A DNA stretch of 64,000 bases from assembly GCA_002794775.1 (NCBI GenBank), contig NBAY01000002.1, forward strand, positions 434,001-498,000. The letters run 5' to 3'. This document shows, in pieces, positions 21,727 to 33,101 of this stretch. The translations under genes and the position numbers were made by a program. The stretch's first letter is position 1; every line of letters starts with the position of its first letter. The DNA is from Porodaedalea pini. Taxonomy: Eukaryota > Basidiomycota > Agaricomycetes > Hymenochaetales > Hymenochaetaceae. The notes beneath the pieces were generated by a model. It was not told where the DNA came from, did no database searches, and saw nothing but the letters and a program-made list of their open reading frames with translations.

Positions 21727-22139
21727 TGTTAGAACCTGAACTTTCACCTTTTCCTTTATTTTCCCTTTTACCATTTCCTCTATTATATTCGTCCTTTTCA
21801 TTATATTTACCCATCTTACACAATCATTCCCACACTACCTTCATTCGTTCCATTCCCACTCGTTATGTAGTGTTAGGTAATATAGTCTCACGGTCGTCGC
21901 TATATAAGGTCTCAGGAATCGCATGAACTCCTTGTTCTGCTTTTCCTCTTACCTCCGCGACGACCTAGGTGAGACTCGTCCCCCTTGTATTAGTTTAGAC
22001 TTGTATTAATCCTCTTACCTCCGCGACGACCTAGCCTGAGTAAGCGTGTCCCGAGTCTACGCTCGAGTATAGCACGTCCCAGACGACAGTCAGCCGAGGC
22101 CTGCCCAGTCCGAGTCGTCTCCCGGGCTCCCGCCTAACA
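21727..22139 (+). repeat. 3' LTR of complete chromovirus
   Basis: 413 bp, identical to the 5' LTR, followed by the second AGTAG target duplication. Confidence 0.97.
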
Positions 22140-22156
22140 AGTAGATTCCGATTTCA

Positions 22157-22677
22157 TGTTAGAGTACGACCACGTACTCAACAATCACTTAACCATCATA
22201 CCCGAATACGACGCGGGCAGAGGTCGAGCGACGTGGGAGAACGATAGTGGGTGCCATTCAGGCAACCACCACGCCCACAGACACAAGAGCGAAGAGGGGA
22301 GGAGTCAAACGCACGAGCGTTGCAGATGACGTTGTCAAGAGCAAGCAGTAGTGAATTCCAAGAATACTGAGGTGAGGGATAATACAGGCGAACGAGCTAC
22401 CTATATACTCAGTGCTTGTGAGACCTAACTACTATAAAGAGGACGACATTCCTGGGAAATGGAATGTGATGGAACGTCATGGAATGTTCTTTATTAAGTG
22501 AGTGGACGACGTCGCCCGCGACCATGTGCAAGGGTCACGCGATTGATAAGTGGGTGACATTAGTGAAGGGAGCAACGACGGACAGAGTCCAGTGGGGAGA
22601 GGGAGGAAGGGGATGTTGGAGATGATGAAGACAATGAAGGAAGGGGGAAGGGAGAATGCGCACTTGGGGTCCTAACA
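22157..22677 (-). repeat. Solo LTR of a second retrotransposon family
   Basis: 521 bp beginning TGTTAG and ending CTAACA, flanked on both sides by TTTCA (22152-22156 and 22678-22682). It does not match the chromovirus LTRs apart from the terminal hexamers. The minus orientation is preferred because it starts with a pyrimidine-rich stretch and then has TATA-like sequences, as in the other family. It lies only 17 bp from the chromovirus. Confidence 0.85.
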
Positions 22678-22682
22678 TTTCA

Positions 22683-23270
22683 CTTCCATTCAGCTCTTCA
22701 GTTGTGAATTCCATTCTTGTCAGTGAAGGACACAGCCGAGATGCCCACAGGGCTTGCGTGCATGCCCAATTATTTGATCTGCCCTGACCGGGTAGGTTAT
22801 TGCAGAGCCCTTCCAATGCCAACAGTCCTGACTTGTTCCACCTATCCCTTCCCTTACGCAGGAACTACTGGCAATTTTGCCGCCCCAGGTTCTCCGGTCT
22901 CCAGCGCCATTCCTTGGCACTCCCTCGCTGATGTGACGACGAAAGCGTGCGTCTTAACCGGAATCAGATCCACCTCTGAGCTTTTACCAAAGTTCATCAT
23001 TGCCGTGAGCCGATGCTCTTTCTTGTCATGTTGACTCCGAGCTTACCGACATCGTTCACGTACGCTACTATGCATGTCGTATATGCGCATACACATCCAA
23101 CGCAAGCCAACACTAGAAATCATAAGACGTGCTGGCCATGGTATAAAAGCTTTCCGAACAGCTTTCACTGGGGGGAAAGTTTCATTGTCTATCAAGACCT
23201 GAGGGTATATGAGTCCGGATACCAGTCTTACTGAATGAAGAGCAAAAATTGCATGTCCAACGGTATGTAT
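22683..23270. other. No recognised gene
   Basis: A plus-strand frame (22717-22790 joined across a GT-AG gap to about 22860-23000) could be the remains of a small gene interrupted by the LTR, but the product is not recognisable. Confidence 0.3.
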
Positions 23271-23564
23271 ATGTTCTAATATAGGAATGTTTATTATAGA
23301 AAGCGGGGTCATAAGTGTCATATGTATACACGGTTACGTAGTTAGACATCGTATAAATATACACAATGGAACAAGCTCTGCAGGACTCGGAGGCTTTCTT
23401 GTCGGTTTGTGACTATAATCATCACCACTTCCATTGCCTCTGATTGGAGACATAGCCGTAGATTACCTCCTGCTCACCTTTCCTCCGTCCCTCAGAATGT
23501 TTCCGTTCCGTGTCCTTCATTTGCTAGACGTTCTTTGTATAAAAAGTTCGAAGATTCTATTGAT

Positions 23565-25798
23565 TCATTCTATTGACATTCTGCCTTTTTTATCGAGAAC
23601 AAGCTTCTTCTTCTTCTTCTTACCATCCCTTTTCTTACCTGTGGAATCCGAAGGAGGGGCCCTTGTAATGATTTCTGGTTCATCACCTATAAACACGAGT
23701 CAGCTTTCGCATGCGTTGGAGATAACGTGAACCCGCCGCTGTCATACTCACAATAATCTCCATGACCAGTAGTATATGACTGACGGATAGTATAAGCACT
23801 GCTGAATTCTGAAGTAGGCCCGCCCGCTCTTCTTTGACCTATATACGTCGAAGATCGCGGAATCCCCGAAACTACTTCATAGTACCTTTCCGCAGGGATT
23901 GCCGCCGGCACAATCCTAGGTGTCTGATCGCGAACATGTTCGTCAACCATGTGTTCCCGATACGCCCCCGAAGAAGGGGTGTTGCCTTTGAGATCCTGGC
24001 GGACAGCAGCCTCAGGATAGGTAAAGTGCCCGGCTCCTGAAGTAGACTTCCGTACAGGAGAATTCCATCTAGGGCCTATGCAATACAAGTTGGCTTGCGT
24101 CCCATGATTTGAAGATACCAGTTACCCACCTTTCTCGGTTCTATCACCGGAACCCTCAAATGCATTCTTGCCGTTACGATGGCTATCGGTGTGTGACTTA
24201 TGGAGAGGAGCATCCCTGGGCCTTGAAGTAGGCCATCCTGTAGTAGTTTTTCTTCTTTCAAACCTATGATCTATATAAATAAAAGTCAGCTTGCATCTCA
24301 TGCTTTGAAAATGTCAGAAACCCGCCTCTCTCATACTCGTCATCTAAATCCCTGTGGCCCTGATACGGATGAGTACGTGCCTCAAACTCGCTTCCTTGAC
24401 CACCATACTCATAAGGAGTTGTGAACCGCCTGGAAGAAGGGGCATTTTCAGCAGTCCTTGTTTTTCCGCCTCTAGGAGCTATAGAAACGCGAGTTAACTT
24501 GGGTCCCATGCGTCGGAGGTGACGATGAATACTCACCATCCTTATATTTCCGATCATAGAAATCACTTTCATCCGTGTCTTCCCTTTCGGTACGTGTTCT
24601 CTCTATGTTCATCAACGGGTTGCGTTTATGTTAAGCAGACACCCTAAGTCGGCGAGAGTACTTCGAGTAGAGTGAAACAAGCTCTCACCTGACTGCTCTC
24701 GCCAGTAATTTGCGCTTTTTCCCTGATTTACTGGGCTATGTCGGCCTGCATGCCTGTCTCTCACTTTTCCTTTCACACTTGGTTCCTCTGCTTGATTTCC
24801 AACGGAGAATTTACCATCGACAGGATTAGGTTGTGCATATGGCATTGAAGCGCGCTTTCTAAATTCTGGCGGAAGTTCCGTGTTTCCGCTCTTCTGTTCA
24901 TCTTTTGGTTTTCCTCTATAATCTATATAAAGCGAGTTAGCTTGCGTCCCATGCTTTGCATATGCCGGTTACCCACTTCCATCAGACTCATCGTCGGAGA
25001 TATCAGAGGCAGGTCGGTATTTATGATGATGGTAAGCATGCGATTTAGGAGGATAAGTCTGTTTGGGTTCTGAAGGAGGCCTCCCTGCTTGAGTTCGCTC
25101 TCTATGACCTACATAATGTGAGTTAGCTTGTGCCTATGCTTTGATGGTGCCAGAAACACACTATAATAGTCGTGATATCCATGCCTAGGATCTCGATCAT
25201 ATCTAGTGCCTGACCTAGGGGGAGGGGCGTACTTGGGCCGTGTATATGACTCCCCTGCAGTAGTTTTTCTTCTTTCAAATCCATGGCCTGTATAAACGCG
25301 AGTCAAACTACTTTCATAATTTGAAGATACGGAAACCTACCTCCTGCAAAGGAATCATCATAGTAACTGCGACTTCGGGGAACACGCTCCTCAAAATTGT
25401 ACTGATATGATGGGTTGGCTGTTTGCTGGCTTTTCCTTAAATACTCTTTACAAATGTTTTGATAATCTTCGAGCTTGAAGGAATACATTAGCATTGTGAG
25501 TTTAGTTCATGGTAAAATACAAGAAACTTTGTTTACTTTCTTGAAATTTTCTGCCTTTTCTGCCTTTTCTGATTCATCTTTGAATCTGTCTGGATGACAT
25601 TTGAGCGCCTTTTTCAGTTTTTTTTTCCCCAGACATCAGAGAAGGAAATATTCAATGCGATAAAGTGCATACCGCTTTCCTATATGCCTTCCTAATAGAT
25701 TCCTCAGTAAGAGTATCTGTCTTTTCTAGTTCCAAGATTTCGAATGCCTCCGTCACTTTCTTTTCCTCCTCCTCCTCCTCCTCCTCAGGGGCAAACAT
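23565..25798 (-). CDS. J-domain protein with multi-exon Tyr/Pro/Arg-rich tail (copy A)
   Basis: The gene starts MFAPEEEE (25798), with a run of eight Glu encoded by a GAG microsatellite. A J-domain is split over the first two exons: helix II ESIRKAYRKA, then ALKCHPDRF with the HPD tripeptide that stimulates Hsp70 ATPase. The third exon (KLEDYQNICKEYL) matches copies B and C. After this come about eight small exons encoding disordered Tyr/Pro/Arg/Ser-rich sequence, all bounded by phase-1 introns of about 54 nt. The last exon is Lys-rich (KKRDGKKKKKKLVLDKKGRM). One intron (donor at about 24316) begins GCGGGT and would be a GC-AG intron. It is one of two tandem copies, and the exact joining of the middle exons is my reconstruction. 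A co-chaperone role rests only on the J-domain. Confidence 0.6.
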
Positions 25799-25861
25799 GA
25801 TGGCGAAAGATGATAGCAGGTGGAGATCGAGGGCTGTATATGATGATGCAAGGGGAGGGCA

Positions 25862-25890
25862 CTAAGTTTATATATCTTCGAGGTGCAAAA
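25862..25890 (-). promoter_or_regulatory. Conserved promoter block of the J-domain genes (copy A)
   Basis: Read on the minus strand, TTGCACCTCGAAG is followed by ATATATAAACTT, about 65 bp before the start codon. The same CACCTCGAA plus TATA arrangement precedes copies B (about 30445-30475) and C (40397-40435). Confidence 0.55.
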
Positions 25891-26018
25891 TTTAGGCAAT
25901 GAACGAAAAGCAGCAAAGTGCTTGATATCTGATGTGAGTGATGTGATCTCGCAAGTTGCATAGTAGGCACACTCTCAGCCTGGGCTCAACATGATACAAA
26001 TCTCACACTTCTGCGAGG

Positions 26019-26429
26019 TGTTAGGCGGGAGCCCGGGAGACGACTCGGACTGGGCAGGCCTCGGCTGACTGTCGTCTGGGACGTGCTATACTCGAGCGTA
26101 GACTCGGGACACGCTTACTCAGGCTAGGTCGTCGCGGAGGTAAGAGGATTAATACAAGTCTAAACTAATACAAGGGGACGAGTCTCACCTAGGTCGTCGC
26201 GGAGGTAAGAGGAAAAGCAGAACAAGGAGTTCATGCGATTCCTGAGACCTTATATAGCGACGACCGTGAGACTATATTACCTAACACTACATAACGAGTG
26301 GGAATGGAACGAATGAAGGTAGTGTGGGAATGATTGTGTAAGATGGGTAAATATAATGAAAAGGACGAATATAATAGAGGAAATGGTAAAAGGAAAATAA
26401 AGGAAAAGGTGAAAGTTCAGGTTCTAACA
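26019..26429 (-). repeat. Solo LTR of the chromovirus family
   Basis: 411 bp, very close to the LTRs of the complete element, with 5-bp duplications CGAGG on both sides (26014-26018 and 26430-26434). The duplicated segment B keeps the empty site (TTCTGCGAGGCAAAATAAAT at about 30590), which shows exactly where the element inserted. Its internal part was lost by LTR-LTR recombination. Confidence 0.95.
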
Positions 26430-26679
26430 CGAGGCAAAAAATAAATGTACTCATTGATTGTCGAGACAATGGTTCAGAGCACGGTGTCGCTCCACTCCTT
26501 ACAATATGATGCCAGTTTGGAACGGACTCATGTTGGACCTTCTACATCCAGAGTCTTAGAAAGGGCTTCAATAAAATAGTTTTAAGCATTACCTTAGGGA
26601 CCGGAGTATGGGAAACGGGCGATTTGGCAGACAACATATACAGAGTTCGGTCCGGGTTTCCACGTTTCGGGTATCAGTT

Positions 26680-27415
26680 GCAAAATGTTTGCCCAAGCTC
26701 ACGATCACATGATTTCGTCATTTGAGCCTCAAAACACAAATAAAATTAAGTCTATAACTCACCGAGACCTCCTTGACACAGACACTCTTCAAAAAAGTTG
26801 CTAAACTCACATTTAATATTATGTTTTGTAACTATAGGCTGATACTGAGAAGTTCTGCAGAAAATATCAGAAGTTATGAGAATGGGTACAGCAAAATTCA
26901 GTGGGCACCCGGGCCCTCGGTTTGCTCGACATCCTCATTGGTACAGCCAGGCCTACCAGCCGGTCAGGGCTTAGATAATCCCTGTCACCGCGGTGTGCAA
27001 AGTCATTGTTTACGAGTACATCCACGATAAATGAGAAGTTGTGCTCGTCTCGACCATGCTCCAAGTCATCAACAGGCCAGCAATGTGCAGGATAGGCTAG
27101 TTTGTAAAGCTTGTATCTCCACAACTGCCGAACCATTTTCTGTGATCTAACATGCATTATGTAGAGGCTATCCAGGCCTACATATCCCTGCCATTAAGAC
27201 CAGGAATAAAAACATATCTGAAGTTTGCCATGTTCAAAGCACACCATAATTTAGGTCTATTACTTGCATTTATCATTGTATTGACTCTTGCATTTCAGTT
27301 GAGGTACTGACACTAGCTACTAATGTCTTTTGCAATTATATCGAAAATGTGGAGCTAGGATAGAGAAACATGGTACTTTTCTTGCTCACAGTATGTGCTC
27401 CAACTAACTTGCAGT
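26680..27415. other. Spacer between the two duplicated J-gene segments
   Basis: A minus-strand frame of 96 codons (26867-27157) has protein-like composition but no recognisable family and no clear splice context. Nothing else is supported. Confidence 0.3.
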
Positions 27416-27770
27416 ATATAGGAAGGTTCATTGTATTGAAGAAGGGCAGGGTCACAGGCATTATATATGTGGTTCAGCAGTCAGACTATATATAAATGTA
27501 CATGAATTAAGCTCTGCAGGACTCAAAGGTCTCCCAGTCAAATTATGACTACAATTATCACTACTTCCACAATTCTGTAGTGCCTCTGATTGAAGACCTA
27601 ATCATAGATTACCTTCTATTTGCTTTTCCTCCGTGCTGAGAAGGATTCCGTTCTGTGTCCTTTCTATCATCGTATGCTAAATGTTCTGCACATAAAAAGT
27701 TCGAATGCTCTGTTGACCCATCTCGGTGATCTACATGATTCCCAACTTTCCCATTTAGAACTAGCGTTTT

Positions 27771-30389
27771 GCGGGGCGTGTCATAGACATCCTCCCCCAT
27801 TTGTCCTTCTCGAATTTAAGCTCCTGGATCTGAGCAGGTGCAGTAGTTTCTGTTTTATCTGCCGCATAAACACGAGTTAGCTTTCGCATGAGTTGAAAAT
27901 GACGGAAACCCCACGTGGATGTCTATGTTTGTGATGACGTGTAGGCGTGTCCTCAGTAGTCCGCCTTTTTGGATCCTTAGTAGTCCGCCTTTTCGGATCC
28001 TTATGCGTCGGAGGTCTCTCAACTTCCTCGTGCCTATGAGCGCTAATAGGTCTCTGATCGCTTGGAACACGTCCGTCAACCGTGTATCTCCAACTCGCCT
28101 CCGAAGAGGAAGAAGCGGGTCTGGCTCCTGCAGTAGGCATCCGTTCAGGAGAACTTCCTCCAGGACCTATGTGATACGAGTTTACTTGCGTCTCATGATT
28201 TAAAGATACCGGTTACACACCTCTCTCGCTACTGTTATTGGTATCATTCGGTTTGTTTCTAACGGAGAATTGACGATCAGCAGGATTGGGTGGCGGATAT
28301 GGCATTGAATCGCGTTTTCCAAATATCGGCAGTGTACCCGATTTCCTCTTCTGTTCACCTTGAGACTCCCCCCCAGGATCTATATAGTTCGAGTTAGCTT
28401 GCGTCTCATGTTCGATCATACCGGTTATCCACCTTTCTCGCTACTGTTATTGGTATCATTCGGTTTGTTTCTAACGGAGAATTGACGATCAGCAGGATTG
28501 GGTGGCGGATATGGCATTGAATCGCGTTTTCCAAATATCGGCAGTGTACCCGATTTCCTCTTCTGTTCACCTTGAGATCCCCCCCAGAATCTATATAGTT
28601 CGAGTTAACTCGCGCCCTGTGCTTTGCAAATGCCAATTACCCACTTCTCTCGCTTGTAAAACCGGAAACCTTCTCTCCGCCTCCAGATGAAAATTTCTCA
28701 CCAGCAGAATTGGTATATGGCATTCGAGTGCGCTCTCTCAAATCCGGCGGAATACCCGTGTTCTTCTTCTTCTGTTCAGCTTTTGATTCCCCTTCAGGCT
28801 CTATATAGTGAGTTAGTTAGCTTGCGTCCCATGCTTTTGAAAATGCCGGCTACCCACTTCTATCAGACCCACTACCGCGCGTGCGATCCGGAGGAGCAGT
28901 TTGGTTGGATCTTGAAGAAGGATTCCCTGCCTGAGTTGGTACTCTAGGACCTATATAGTGCGAATTAGCTTGCGCCCTATGCTTTCGAAATGCCAGTCAC
29001 CCGCCGCTATCATACTCACTATCGTGCGTGCGATCCTGAGGAGGGGTGGCACGCGACCCAGAGGGAGCGGTTCGGTTTGGTCTTGAAGAAGGCGTCCCTG
29101 CTTGAGTCGGTCCTCTATGACCTATATAGTGCGAGTTAGATTGCCCCCTATGCTTTGCAAATGCCGGATACCCACCTCTACCAGACCCACTATCATGCTT
29201 GCTATCCTGAGGAGGAGCAGTATACGATTCGGTATACATTTGTTCGTTTCCTGAACGATACCTCCTTGCTCGAGCCCGTCCTCTATGACCTATATAATAC
29301 CAGTTAGCTTGCGTCCCGTGCTTTGCAAATGCCAGTTACCCACCTCCATCAGACTCATCATCGGAAACAGACGGAGGTTTGTAATTCTGATGATTGTGAG
29401 TTTGAGATTCAAAATGATAAGCTTGTTTGCGTCCTGAGGGAGGCATCCGTCCTCCACTCGGTCCACTAGGATCTATATAATGCGAGTTAGCTTGCGTCCA
29501 CGCTTTTCAAATGTCGGTTACCCACTTCTAAGATCCTCAGTATCGTCCGCGCGATGCTGACGGTAAGTAGTATGTGGTTCAGAGTAATAAGGATGTTCGT
29601 GTCCTGAAGGAGGCATATATGCCCTATACGGTCCTCTAGGATCCATATTAGGATCTATATAATGCGAGTTAGCTTGCGCCCTACGCTTTGATGATACCAG
29701 AAACCCACCATAAGGCTTGCGAGCTCTATACGTAGGACCGGGAGCGTATTGGGGAACTCTAGGATAGGCTGGATACGTATAGGACGGATCGGAATAATTG
29801 GCATACCGAGGCCGAGAATACGAACCGTAAGCAGTGCCTGACCTACGGGGAGGGGCGTACTCGGTCTGTGGATATGCATATGCATATGACTCCCTTGTAG
29901 TAGTACTTCTTTCAGATCCATGGCCTGTATAAACGCGAGTCAGACCACTTTCATAATTTGAAGATACGGAAACCCACCTGCATAGAAATCGTCAGGGGGA
30001 ACACGCACCTCAAAGTCGTGCTCATTTGTGTTGGCTGTTTCCCGAATTATCCTTAAATACTCCTTCGGATCCTTAATGTACTCTTTACAAATTTTCTGAT
30101 AATCTTCGAGCTTGAAGGAATATGTTAGCATTGTGAATTTAGTTCATGGCGAGATACGAGAAACTTCGTTACCTTCTTGAAAGTTTCTGAATTTCCTTTA
30201 TTTTTGTCTGGATGATATTTGAGCGCCTTTTCAGAGTTTAGACATCAGAGAAGGAGATGTTCAGTGGGATAAAGTGCATACCGCTTTCTTATATGCCTTC
30301 CTGATTGATTCCTCAGTAAGAGTTGTATCTGTCATATTCAATTCCAAGACTTCGAATGCCTTGACCAGCTCGTTTACAGGGACAAACAT
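27771..30389 (-). CDS. J-domain protein with multi-exon Tyr/Pro/Arg-rich tail (copy B)
   Basis: Exon 1 (30389-30282) encodes MFVPVNELVKAFEVLELN and helix II (ESIRKAYKKA). Exon 2 (30226-30173) encodes ALKYHPDKNK with intact HPD. Exon 3 (30110-29978) matches the other copies. Exon 4 is Tyr/Pro/Arg-rich (YAYAYPQTEYAPPRRSG). About nine further small phase 1-1 exons follow, separated by introns of about 53 nt that are almost the same sequence; the end is KWGRMSMTRPAKR. Two consecutive exons (28221-28384 and 28433-28582) are near-identical, and the second, at about 28575, lacks one base, which would shift the frame unless that exon is skipped. The J-domain predicts interaction with an Hsp70; nothing else is known of the tail. 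It may be functional or recently damaged. Confidence 0.55.
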
Positions 30390-30589
30390 GACGGTGAAGG
30401 ATGATAGCAGGCGGAGATCGAGGGCCGTGTATGAGGCGACGCCAAGTTTATATGTCTTCGAGGTGCGAAATTTATGCAATGAACGAAAAGCGGCATATTT
30501 GACGTGAGTGATGTTTTGTTGCCTTGCATGGTGGGTACACTCTCAGCCTGAGCTCTAACATGCATATGATGCAAAGCTCTCACACTTCT

Positions 30590-30605
30590 GCGAGGCAAAA
30601 TAAAT
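30590..30605. other. Empty target site paralogous to the solo LTR insertion
   Basis: TTCTGCGAGGCAAAA in unit B carries a single CGAGG where unit A has CGAGG-LTR-CGAGG. It is the unoccupied pre-insertion state. Confidence 0.85.
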
Positions 30606-30815
30606 ACGCGGATCGATTGCAAGCCGAGACGACGGTGAAGAGCACGGTGTCGCTCCACTCCTTCCAATAGGACGCCAATTTGGGACGGACTCGCATTGGA
30701 CCGTTCACATTCAGAGTCTTAAGAAGGGCTTTAACAATTCTTATGGACTAAACGAGCGGCTTGGTAGACAACATAGAGCTCGGCCCGGGTTTCCACGTTT
30801 CGGATAGCGTCCCGG

Positions 30816-31749
30816 TTAAGTGATCCTTTCTAAGTAAATATTAAAGCGTACTGTTGCTTGCAAAGTCCTTTCTATAAGTTATTTAGAATGGTTTAAAACA
30901 TGTACAATTAGTGGGACGCAAAGCATTAATTAATTAATTAGCTATGCTCGCAATCCTCATGGCTCACCGGAAGAACAGACACGGCCGCCGCGCGGCGAGG
31001 TCACTGTCTCCACCTACGACGTGGCAGTTGATGACGATGCATGCAAATGAGAGCGAGTTCGCTACAAACTGTGCGCTGCCAGCGATTTGATCATCGGACG
31101 AAGCGAAGGAGCTGAAAGAAGCGGCCTGCGTCACAACGTCTTATGCCCAGGACTCGGCTTTCGCCGACGCGCGCCTCACAGGTCTGCCTCTTTGTGGAGT
31201 CATCGTATTTCGGTGCTTCTGGATGAAATACGGAATTCGTCAAATTAGATGATGTGCGCGTCGACCCAACGCATTCAATGACCCACTCTTCCTTCCTGAT
31301 CCCGATCCTGTACGAGACTTCTCTCGCTCGCGCAGTATCGATCATTGTCCCACCTTTCCTCCATCAGGAACAGCCAGCTTGCGAGTCTTATTTGCACCAC
31401 GACGTACAGTCGCTCACCAAACATCACGTTCAAGGATCGCTCACATGTGTTCGTCTGCATTCTTGGTTTGAACAATTATATTACGGCTCACAGACCCACA
31501 TCTGACAGCGTCTATACTCTCAAGGAATGTACATATGTACTGCTGTCAGCGGGCGGCTCAACGCACAGTTTATTATTTTCTTAAAGAGAATCCAAGCACC
31601 TAAATCTGTCTCCGTTGCCGACTTTCACTCACTCGGACAATTCAGAGCGTGGACTTCGGCTGGGGTAAATTGCAGGTTCGTGAATGCGGGTGCGTCGCAT
31701 CCCAATCAAAGTTGACAAATTGATATAGCCTTTGGAGTCCCGTCCGCGT
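30816..31749. other. No recognised gene
   Basis: Contains a short (TTAA)n-like run near 30930 and only shadow-length open frames. Confidence 0.4.
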
Positions 31750-32470
31750 ATCCGCTAGGTTGAAGACGAGCCGGGAAGGCCGCGGACGACAATTAGCCCA
31801 CGCTCGTTTCTTTGCGGAAAGAGATTGATTGCGCAATCCATGTAGGCGATCCACTCGACCCACTCGCGCAACGCAAGTTGCTTCGGTTCAATAAGGGGAT
31901 ACTTCCGATGCTCTTGTCTGCTATATTGGGCCACCATTGAGGGCGACGCCTGCTGAAGACATGAGATTCTATACCACGGCGGCTTTCGACAGCCGTGAAA
32001 TAGTAAGCGTTTTCAGTTTCTATAGGGCTTCATTCCGGAGAAACAGGAAAGCGAACATCCCATCTCTAATAACGAGCTTTAAGGCCTGGAGTATAAGTTC
32101 TAAAAGCGCAGCTTCTCGCCTTTCCGGTGTCCGAGGCGTTTACACCGCTGACCTTTGCGAAGCAACGAATCGAAAAAATATACTGGTGTACTTGCAAAGT
32201 ATAGGAGCAAACACGCCCGCTAGCATTGCACATCTGTCACCACTCTGCCTGTGAAGTAAAATAAGACCCACTTTGCCTTGGAGGTGTTCTGGACGAAGTC
32301 GCACTCGAATTCTGGAGGGCTTGACCCAGATGGGTCGTGATGCATCCAAGGTACGGGGACAAAGACGGCTTCGGATAACGGCTCCGGATAACGGCTCGCT
32401 GCTGGCGAAGCTCAGAGGGAGCAGCTTGTTGATCTCAAATGCAGCAACGTCATGCCACAGAAGCAAGCTC
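31750..32470 (-). pseudogene. Decayed DUF6533-like membrane protein fragment
   Basis: On the minus strand, FAPILCKYTSIFFRFVA (about 32170-32220) and, after a gap, LKLVIRDGMFAFLF (about 32040-32090) correspond to FALILYKYILSIRTFA and SLFLRDGTFAFL of the DUF6533 gene at 56125-58227. Stop codons interrupt the frame and the N-terminal half is not seen. I infer a broken relative. The match is by eye over about 35 residues. Confidence 0.45.
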
Positions 32471-33101
32471 CCATGACTTATAAAGGCGTCACGTTCCCCA
32501 AGGCCACGCGCCTTTATATGCAGAGCAGGATGATGGTAAGAGACCTTGGGAGATAGAGCGGATTTAAATTAAAAACAGCAGTATCCCCTTTCCACCGATC
32601 TTGGAAGAGGGTCGAATCCATGGAGCACGCTGCTCATTGGCTGATCTTGGCTGCTTTGTGCTTGCTTCCGCAATTCGGAGTGTTGTATGGGATGATTTCA
32701 CACATATTCAGTTGCTGAAACGCCTCTTGGAACATTAACATTGCACGGCTGAAGTTCAGAAGTTCGGCTTCAAGCATAAGATGAGAAGTCGGACAAACAA
32801 TGCTAGCTCACTGCAAGCAGTGAATCATGAACAATGAGAATTCCGATTATACTTCCATTCGTGCCTACATGTATAGATACTATCATCAGCGAAAAAAAAT
32901 AATCAGCTATCGTGCCATATCTACGTTGGTCCTCCTCTCGTCCCTCGACTGGAGGCTGGCATTGACAGAGAAAGACAATTAACAATACAGGCATCGAAGT
33001 ACGCGGCGACCGTTTGGTCCGATCCTGGAGCATACAGATAGTGTTTGGGACGCGCCGAGAACAAATGATATATCTGGTCGATGCAAAGATCGTGCTACAA
33101 A

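Larger units (their letters stand above)
15898..22139 (+). mobile_element. Complete Ty3/gypsy chromovirus with target duplication
   Basis: The 6242-bp element has 413-bp LTRs that are identical on direct comparison, and is flanked on both sides by AGTAG (15893-15897 and 22140-22144). Order: LTR, priming site, leader, gag, pol (protease, reverse transcriptase, RNase H, integrase, chromodomain), polypurine tract, LTR. All reading frames are open. Identical LTRs mean a very recent insertion. Related LTR copies occur at 2030 and 26019. Confidence 0.97.
23270..30815. repeat. Tandem segmental duplication, two units of about 3.4 kb
   Basis: Unit A (about 23270-26680) and unit B (about 27415-30815) share downstream flank (AGCTCTGCAGGACTC; TGCCTCTGATTG), J-domain gene, promoter, and upstream flank (AGCACGGTGTCGCTCCACTCC; CCGGGTTTCCACGTTTCGG) in the same order and orientation. 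Divergence is moderate, so the duplication is older than the LTR insertion in unit A. Confidence 0.85.

Noticed and set aside
23270..30815. CRISPR-like or satellite array, because of the regular short repeats
   Set aside because: The repeated units are GT-AG introns with branch sites separating phase 1-1 coding exons, in a eukaryotic genome.
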